64,000 nt of DNA from Symbiodinium natans (Eukaryota > Sar > Dinophyceae > Suessiales > Symbiodiniaceae): the NCBI GenBank assembly GCA_905221605.1, contig CAJNDS010002567.1, forward strand, positions 272,266-336,265. Direction: 5' to 3'. Below the pieces are notes generated by a model. That model was given only the letters and a program-made list of their open reading frames with translations. It was not told where the DNA came from and did not search any database. Position numbers and translations under genes: made by a program. Below, piece by piece: positions 58,901-64,000 of this stretch (position 1 is its first letter; each line of letters opens with the position of its first letter).

Positions 58901-61900
58901 ATGCAAGACTGCAACTCAACCGCTCTCAGCCTGAAAGGAAACCAGAACACTGAACCTGGAGGCTGAGGTCTCTAAAGCCAGGGCCACATAAGACCTCAAC
59001 GCCAAGACGCTGTTGACGCCCTTTCCGCACTGACATCCACAAGATCCCGCTCTCTACCATGCTCCCAGAGAATAAGCCTGTGCGATGTAGTCAATGTAGC
59101 CCTTGAATCCTCAATTTGAGCTCTGCCGAACGCCCGGCAGAAACTGAATCAAAGCAACCTTACTTGGTTCTCCGGAAGATACCACTGCAACCCAACATGT
59201 ATGGGAGCTCCCTGTTCGGGGTTTGGCATGATTTGGCTGGCCCCAGAGGCTGAAAAAGCACGCACAAGAGATCAGAACAACACCGCAAAAGAACCGGCAA
59301 GTGACTGGATATTCCATCCGAGACCTGTTCAAAGGCTCGCTCTGATTGACTTTGTTTGCCCTTGTTGACTTGCCAGGAGTTTCACCTCTCTCTCGCCTCC
59401 ACTTTGAGCGGAGCTGTCGAATGCGACATGAGCGGTAGAGAAGTGGCTGACATCAGTCAAAAGACAGACAGGCTGCGGTGACACTCGGCCACCACGCCTG
59501 ATTTCTCAATATTCATGTCGTGGCTCAGGATGTGACGGCGATGCGGCCCGAGCTTGCCAGTTGTAGCATTTGGGTGGACGTCAGCGATGGGCTTTGACAA
59601 GTTAAATCGACTCAGCCCAGAAGGATCCTGAACCCACGACAAACAAGCTCGCATCTGTACTGTTATATGCTAGACATTTGACGAACTGTCAACAGTTGCC
59701 AGTGCCAATAGTGGAAGATTGCAACTAGGCCTAGCAATGCTTGGCAAATTGCCTGCCAGCATGGCAGCAATTTCATTGGATGCTGGCGCCGGTGAATGTG
59801 GGGACCTGGCTTTAACGTGTCTCGGGAGCTGCTGTTGGCCATCCGGCAGAGCAACCAGCAGAGAGTGCTCCACCTCGTGGAGGGCCTTGTGGGAGCCCTG
59901 CGCCAACAACGCGAGGCATCACAGGTCGGACCCGAACTTGGTGTGCTCTGTGTGGGTGTGTAGACGCGGAGAAGCTCTCCACAGATTGACAGGCGAAGGC
60001 GACGGGCGGGCATGCAGAGACGTTGGGCACCTCCTGCTGGGATTTTGCATGTGCTGTTCAACGCTTGTCACGGCTTCCGCTGGGGGAGCATCAGACGGAC
60101 TTCTGGGTAGAGGTGACTCACGCGGCTTGGCAAGATGAGTGATGACTTGTGCTAAGTCAACATCAATGCGCTGGCAGTTTCCCTCTGCAAGGGCTCAGGT
60201 CATACGCCAGAACCAGTCCAGTCTGCAGCCGCGTAACTTGGCTTGGCCCTCCCGTTTTTTCTGCGACGGCACTGAAGGGTATTTTCTGTTTGGGCCATTG
60301 GGCCGTTGACATCTCAACAAGACAGGGTGGTCGGCCCAGGTGAGCTTGCACTGTTTTGCAACGCCTTGGCAGCATCACCATCAGTGGAAGCCGCGCAGCT
60401 CCTTCTCCATCGGGCACTTGAACTCCAAACTGCACCTCAGACGCAGCAAGTGGTGTTGTGACTTGTGGTGACCCCCCCCCCCCCCCCCCCCCCCCCCCCA
60501 TGTTTTATCTTTCCTTGTCCTTGTTGTTGGAGGAGCTGAATGCCAGGGACTTCCAGATGGTACTGCATGGGCTTTCGGGCTGCGTTCCCTCGACTGGTGC
60601 ACATCCAGGCTTTCCGGACTCAGCATCTGTGGCAAGCCTTGCAAAGGCTGTGCGAAAGGCAGGGGTTGTATGCCTTGAAGATTCAAGGGCGCTGCCGTTG
60701 CTGTGGCATGGAGGAGAGATTCTGTGCAAACTGGTCGTCTAGGTTCAGTTGGAGAAAGACCGTCCTCTTCAAGCTGCACAGCTGCTGGCGGCCTTCGTCA
60801 GGCAGGAGAATGAGAGCCTCTTTCTTGAAGCTGGGACACATGTCTTATGTCATGTCGTTCTGTTGCAATGTACAGTTGGGAGATAGGTTGCGTCACGACA
60901 GCGACGCCGTGCTCTCCAAGCACATGTTCGACCATGCGCTGGACACACTTCCCCAATGGGATGCGCAGTCTTTGACGCTCCTCTGCACTGCCATTGCAGG
61001 GAGCCGTCGTGCCGCGCGTGCTGCTGTTGAATTGGCTGAAGGATCGGAGGAAGCTTGGCAGAGGATTGTTTTGAGGTTGGTCGAGCTCTTGCCCAAGGCC
61101 GCGCCCTGGCAGCTGGCGTCTCTGGCCCGTGCTCTTATGAAGGTGGGTGCCTCCCGCACGAGCGTTGGACCCTTCTATGAGGCGCTGGAACAGCTGCTGA
61201 CATCATCAAACCGATCGGACTTGTTTTCGCCTACTGACTTGACCTTCGTGGTCAATGGCTTAGCCCAGCACAGATGCCCACAGCTCCAAAGACTTGATGC
61301 TGAAACTTTGCACTTGGACAAGTCCGTGCCTATGACATCTTGGGAATTCGAAGAGTACGTGGGGCGCAAGCTGCATGGTTTCAACTCCTCGGAGCTTGCA
61401 GTGATCCTTCATGCCACCATGCGTCTGAGCCCCTCTGAGTGCATTTGTGGTTGTGCATTGAATGCCGATCCGACAGCTCTTTTTGGCAGCGGCTACAGGA
61501 ACTGAACATTTGATATACTTTGATTCAGTTGTGATTGAGTTTCTTCAGCCTCAGCCAACAATTTAAGGACGCGGTGGCGCGGATTTCTTTGACATGTTGG
61601 GGGCGAAGCTCGTGGCCAAAGATCTGACGGGCACGCAAGCCTGGCTCTCAAGTATCTCTGCTCTCCGGTCACTACGCAACAATTGCAAAGCAAACATGCA
61701 TAACAATAATTCAGACAGACTAGCAACTTGATACAAACTAACCCTTCTTTCGACTCTCGACTTTCCATTTGCTGCTCAGCTGGCCCACACCTTCAGTGCA
61801 TCGGCGGCGGCTGCGGTCTTCTTGGTGGACCTTGCCAGGCCGATGCGTTTGCACCTGGGCATCATGGCCACGGGCAGATGACTGGTGACTAGACAACGCA

Positions 61901-62230
61901 TGACAGGACATGCCGACATGCCAAGAAGGGGGTGCAGGTTGAGGCTCTTTGTTGATAGTTGTGAAACCCAGGCTGCGGCCGGTGCTACCAACATGTGCCC
62001 TGCTGGCCCCTTCGCTCACTCCATGGCAGCTGGTCGAGCATCAGCTTCTGCAGACCTGTGCCGTGTGGTGTTCACAAAAACTATCGGCACACTGTTGGCA
62101 ACGTGATGCGACACCTAGGCAGCTTGCCTATATCGCACAAGCCTTGGATGTTCTGGCTGCTTTACGGCAGAGAGGTCTCCGTGGGCCCTACCTCTGGCTG
62201 CACCAGAACCAGGCTAGGCACAACAGCTAG
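52950..62230 (+). CDS. Large helical-repeat (heptatricopeptide/OPR-like) protein gene, multi-exon
   Basis: Repeated motifs of the form PQ(N/D)LAN(x)AW(A/S)xA recur on the plus strand in separate exons: PANIIWGCGQM and LSPQNIANAAWAL (53.7-53.9 kb), GNQGLANLAQSSARL (54.9), DPQNLANLA (55.17), NQNLVNTAWTWAVV (57.04), TQHIGNFVWTLATL (57.99), PWQLASLARALMKVG, SPTDLTFVVNGLAQH and SSELAVILHATMRL (61.1-61.4), and RQLAYIAQALDVLA (62.1). Such roughly 37-residue alpha-helical repeats are known in apicomplexan and dinoflagellate proteins (HPR) and green-algal OPR proteins, which bind organelle RNA and often end in a RAP domain. I could not see a RAP domain. Spacing over 9 kb suggests more than 15 small exons, or two adjacent genes. 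Individual exons are listed separately where clear. Confidence 0.55.
53290..53910 (+). CDS. Helical-repeat exons (HPR/OPR-like), upstream group
   Basis: One frame is open from 53293 to TGA 53908-53910, but protein-like content switches between frames, so several exons are present. The clearest parts are PDMLNYSYMLDACVEAW, then PANIIWGCGQMSLREPAL (from about 53700) and LSPQNIANAAWALVLA (53860-53907). The last two are repeat units with the conserved Asn-Ile-Trp/Ala-Trp core. Confidence 0.5.
   Translation, partial: EVTSPDLLAMEAISIRGAAGSSAAVVNASTGRDRRVRPDMLNYSYMLDACVEAWPNKLRRARPTLLRLMAFRSTVALACPCHRLDRPEIEGLRHITTARRALLGSVGCPNSPRRCRPLGNPCQSFKSLGDLGCAGSEPQGPANIIWGCGQMSLREPALTMAIRGLRGVGQMTMLCPLSVCRGTVRATASGLSPQNIANAAWALVLA
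54220..54460. repeat. T-rich intronic tract with (TA)n
   Basis: A strongly T-rich stretch with a TATACATATG/(TA)n core at about 54280-54345, then TTTTGTTTT-type sequence to about 54420. Its composition differs sharply from the surroundings. It lies between repeat-protein exons, so it is probably intron. Confidence 0.75.
54800..54990 (+). CDS. Helical-repeat exon
   Basis: Reads SMSPNNVSSSFRGWSGNQGL followed by ANLAQSSARLWFAD, one unit of the PQNLANxAW type with Q in place of W. The overlapping frame (EVSTAIADAALQQQCQ..) is also open, so the true frame here is not settled. Confidence 0.35.
55170..55235 (+). pseudogene. Helical-repeat unit with TGA in place of the conserved Trp
   Basis: MDPQNLANLA, then TGA (55200-55202), then DCSTLEACEE in the same frame. 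The family pattern demands Trp (TGG) exactly at the stop codon, so a single G-to-A change explains it. The flanking sequence keeps the frame and the repeat consensus. Confidence 0.5.
55534..55595. repeat. 12-bp tandem repeat (ATGGAGCACTGC)
   Basis: Five units, the fourth with changes at two or three positions. It encodes repeated EHCM or its frame equivalents, and a Cys/Ser-rich string on the other strand. Probably noncoding. Confidence 0.9.
57033..57100 (+). CDS. Helical-repeat exon
   Basis: Reads RCSTNQNLVNTAWTWAVV, one clear unit of the NQNLxNTAWxxA consensus. A GTGAGC donor follows the unit directly. It is part of the large repeat-protein gene. Confidence 0.55.
57906..58056 (+). CDS. Helical-repeat exon
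   Basis: Reads RSKDSAKQLFRTFGIDASR then SDTQHIGNFVWTLATLQVHC and stops at TGA 58054-58056. TQHIGNFVWTLATL matches the repeat consensus with Phe-Val-Trp at the core. A splice donor is expected near the end (GGTGCACTGC), so the stop is probably intronic. Confidence 0.5.
58060..59815. other. Probably intronic; no recognised exon
   Basis: The plus-strand frame at 58368-58820 is long but has no repeat consensus. I see nothing else recognisable. Confidence 0.4.
59818..59931 (+). CDS. Helical exon of the repeat protein
   Basis: Reads VSRELLLAIRQSNQQRVLHL then VEGLVGALRQQREASQ, strongly amphipathic helix. A GTCGGA donor follows CACAG. The consensus core is not visible in this exon, so membership rests on helicity and position. 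Confidence 0.45.
60472..60499. repeat. Poly-C run of 28
   Basis: An uninterrupted run of 28 C just before a helical-repeat exon. Its length is likely to be variable and prone to sequencing error. Confidence 0.97.
60505..61505 (+). CDS. Helical-repeat exons (largest group)
   Basis: Four exons can be followed. About 60510-60575 reads LLLEELNARDFQMVLHGLS. 60624-60733 reads SVASLAKAVRKAGVVCLEDS.. with donor GTCGTC. 60749-60880 reads LEKDRPLQAAQLLAAFVRQE.. 60887-about 61440 reads LRHDSDAVLSKHMFDHALDT.. through PWQLASLARALMKVG, SPTDLTFVVNGLAQHRC and FNSSELAVILHATMRL. The last exon alone carries three repeat units plus helical spacers and is the best evidence for the gene. Confidence 0.65.
61775..62230 (+). 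CDS. Helical-repeat exons, 3' end
   Basis: A helical piece reads FSASAAAAVFLVDLARPM (about 61790-61845). Further on, TPRQLAYIAQALDVLAALRQRGLRG lies at about 62108-62185. The second matches the RQLAxIAxALxxL repeat core seen at 61.1 kb. The exact exon edges and the true stop codon were not resolved. Confidence 0.4.
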
Positions 62231-62234
62231 CCGG

Positions 62235-63050
62235 ATGGGCGGTGCATGATCAGTGAGTTTCGACAAGTGGACTGAATATCCACGGAGGTGTCAAACTATT
62301 TGTGCAGCTTATTTTTACGGCAATGCCTGCTGTGTGACATGTGATGTCGACGTGAGGCATCCTCGCTGGTGGAAGCTCTTTGCGCTCGTGCTGAGAAGGT
62401 TCTCATGTCTAAGTCTTGCGTGTGATGTCCTCAAAGTTGCATAGGTGGACAGGGAAGCAGCCAGGAAAGTAGATATGCGGCGCTGAAAGCACGATTGGTG
62501 TTCAGTTGCTGACCTTCCTTGCTCAGGGGTCGAACCTTATCTAGTGGGGGCTTAGGCTGTCCCCGCGCTGTTCGGGGTCGGGGGTTGCTTGGTCTTTCGT
62601 CCTTGCCCTTTGGTTCTTTAGGGGTGCCCTGTTCAACTTCGCCGCTCAGCTTGTCTTCCGCACTCCCTCCCCGATTCAGGGCCGAGCCCCTCCGTCCGAG
62701 CTCCCATTGCAGTTTTGTTGAGACTCTTCTACTCCGTCATGGAGGAGCTGAAGGAAGTCTGACTCCCGAATGGGAGTTGTTGTGGACCCTGCATCATCGG
62801 TTTCCAGCGTACAGGAGGGGCTCAAAGCCGAGGCTCCTCGATCGCCTGCCATCCCTTGCCATCCCCTTGCCATCACCTTGCCATCACCTTGCCATCACCT
62901 CCTCGGCCCATCTGTACGGCATCGTACTGGATCCTGGGCGACTACTCGGCTACGTACTGCTCACTCGAAAGTCTACAGGAACCCAAAACGGGCACAAGTG
63001 CAGGCAGGTTCTGGTCGAATTTCGCAGGCGCAGGTGAGAAAAATCAGTAG
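62235..63050. other. No recognised gene; 11-bp tandem repeat
   Basis: A tandem run of CCATCACCTTG-type 11-bp units (about five) lies at 62846-62905. The plus-strand frame at 62519-63037 has no recognisable domain. Confidence 0.5.
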
Positions 63051-63084
63051 TCACGCAAGTGAGTGTGCCCTGAGTATTGGTGAG

Positions 63085-63415
63085 TTGGTTGCTGGTGAGT
63101 TCGCTTCTAAGCTGTGGTATCGCACCGTATTTCCCCTGTGTTTTTTTTTCATGGCTCCTTGGCTCTAGCATGTGATTGGGGGGGTTGTGTGCATTATGAT
63201 TCGTACATTGGGCATGTTGGTTTCGTGTTTAGGGGTATTCCATGTTGCTCCCAAGCCGGAGGTGGTGGAGGATGAGGCGAAATACCAGCAGATATGTGAG
63301 ATGCTCCGCAGGAGTAGCGCAGAACACAGCCGCGAGGCTCATAACTTCGCAAAAAGATTGTGGTTTCGCACCGTTCACTGTGGTCCTCTAGAAGTTGCGG
63401 CTCTGCTCTCATGAA
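63085..63415 (+). CDS. Two related exon-like units (FASKLWYRTVF / FAKRLWFRTVH)
   Basis: At about 63096-63140 the frame reads AGEFASKLWYRTVFPL. About 240 bp later (63337-63380) it reads EAHNFAKRLWFRTVHCG, preceded by a charged helix (EDEAKYQQICEMLRRSSAEH). The two are clearly related in protein and partly in DNA (GTGGT-TTCGCACCGT), indicating a small tandem duplication. The family is unknown. The second stops at TGA 63412-63414. Confidence 0.4.
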
Positions 63416-63504
63416 GTCCTGCGGGGAACGGGCAGGTTATATGGCACAGCCTGCTGTCGCACTAGTCTTACAGAGATATTGCTCCGAGCAACCCAGAACA
63501 AAGC

Positions 63505-63650
63505 TATAATGATCATCATCATCATCATCCTCCTCGTCCCCGTCCTCTGGTCATTGTTATTGCAATTGTTGTTGCCATTGCCATTGCCATCGCCATTGTC
63601 ATTCTCATTCTCATTCTCATTGTCATCGTCGCCATAATCTTTAGCCGCTT
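63505..63650. repeat. CAT/CATTGC/CATTCT microsatellite
   Basis: ATCATC triplets, then CCATTG hexamers and CATTCT hexamers. It yields an Asn/Asp/Glu-rich minus-strand frame and a Leu/Ser-rich plus-strand frame, both probably artefacts. Confidence 0.85.
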
Positions 63651-63659
63651 TAGCCATAC

Positions 63660-64000
63660 TGTTCTGAAGAGTTTTGCGTGGACCATGTTGCCCATGCATT
63701 GTGTCCGACCGACGTGTTGATTCTTTCCCTGTATTTCCGGTTGTGGTGCTTGTATCTGCAAGAGGTCCCCAGTTCGGGCTGGCAGGTGACATGATCTGTT
63801 GTTGTTGGGTGGCTTGGCTCGAGATGGGCGGTTCTTATCGCGCCCATGTAGCAATGAAACTTGGAATGCAGTGGTGATCAGATCAAGTTCCAGGGTCCAT
63901 GTTGAGCTTGCCAGCCAGCGTCAGCCGGCGCCAGCGATGTGGTAGCAGCTGGACTGAGGAAGTGCTTGGCATTCGTGGGGGTGCTGAGTGGCATAGTGCA
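63660..64000. other. No recognised gene
   Basis: I see nothing recognisable up to the window edge. A short frame at 63674-63877 has no motif. Confidence 0.5.

Overview
The window looks like nuclear DNA of a dinoflagellate, most likely a Symbiodiniaceae-type alga. Four things point there. TTTAGGG/CCCTAAA telomere-type words are scattered inside the sequence. Genes are cut into many small exons whose introns often begin with GC or GA instead of GT and end in AG before a G. Long simple-sequence and minisatellite arrays sit between genes. The recognisable proteins (PPR, lipase_3, isopenicillin-N-synthase-like oxygenase, heptatricopeptide-like repeats, ankyrin) fit such genomes. Nearly all convincing coding sequence is on the plus strand. 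There is no sign of operons, ribosome binding sites or a bacterial layout. I found no convincing rRNA, tRNA, CRISPR array or intact spliced-leader sequence by eye.

Layout. 0-6 kb: little recognisable. 6-7.3 kb: hairpin-forming GGGCT..AGCCC repeats, a 36-bp tandem array, TTTAGGG words and a G-rich dispersed repeat. 8.0-10.5 kb: a multi-exon Pro/Lys-rich gene. 10.9-12.1 kb: a second hairpin-repeat cluster, then a diverged AGTAGG-rich array. 12.2-16.5 kb: a zinc-finger gene with hAT-transposase-like features. 17.2-21.5 kb: a second large gene whose C-terminal part resembles a Rossmann/methyltransferase fold. Two copies of a near-perfect palindrome lie between these two. 23.1-24.4 kb: an intronless gene fusing an HMG box to a degenerate protein kinase. 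24.9-28 kb: gene-poor, eroded telomere-type sequence. 28.3-28.9 kb: a small gene with a duplicated SWADLAEE motif. 29.7-33.2 kb: exon-like fragments of an unrecognised gene. 33.2-34.0 kb: a decamer minisatellite.

35.2-36.6 kb: a PPR gene. 37.0-42.2 kb: the exons of a class 3 lipase, with a complete-looking 2-oxoglutarate/Fe(II) oxygenase gene lying between its N-terminal and C-terminal exons on the same strand. 47.2-48.3 kb: an ankyrin-repeat gene with a coding minisatellite, followed by about 870 bp of microsatellite. 53-62 kb: exons of a large helical-repeat gene of the heptatricopeptide/OPR type, probably an organelle RNA-binding protein. 63 kb: a small exon duplication and a trinucleotide-rich tract.

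The genes do not form an obvious pathway. The most notable points are the HMG-box pseudokinase, the interleaved lipase/oxygenase genes with a mixed GT/GC/GA splice-donor set, the transposase-like and methyltransferase-like gene pair bordered by unusual repeats, and in-frame stops in two otherwise conserved reading frames. Exon boundaries were read by eye from frame continuity and family resemblance; there was no transcript evidence.
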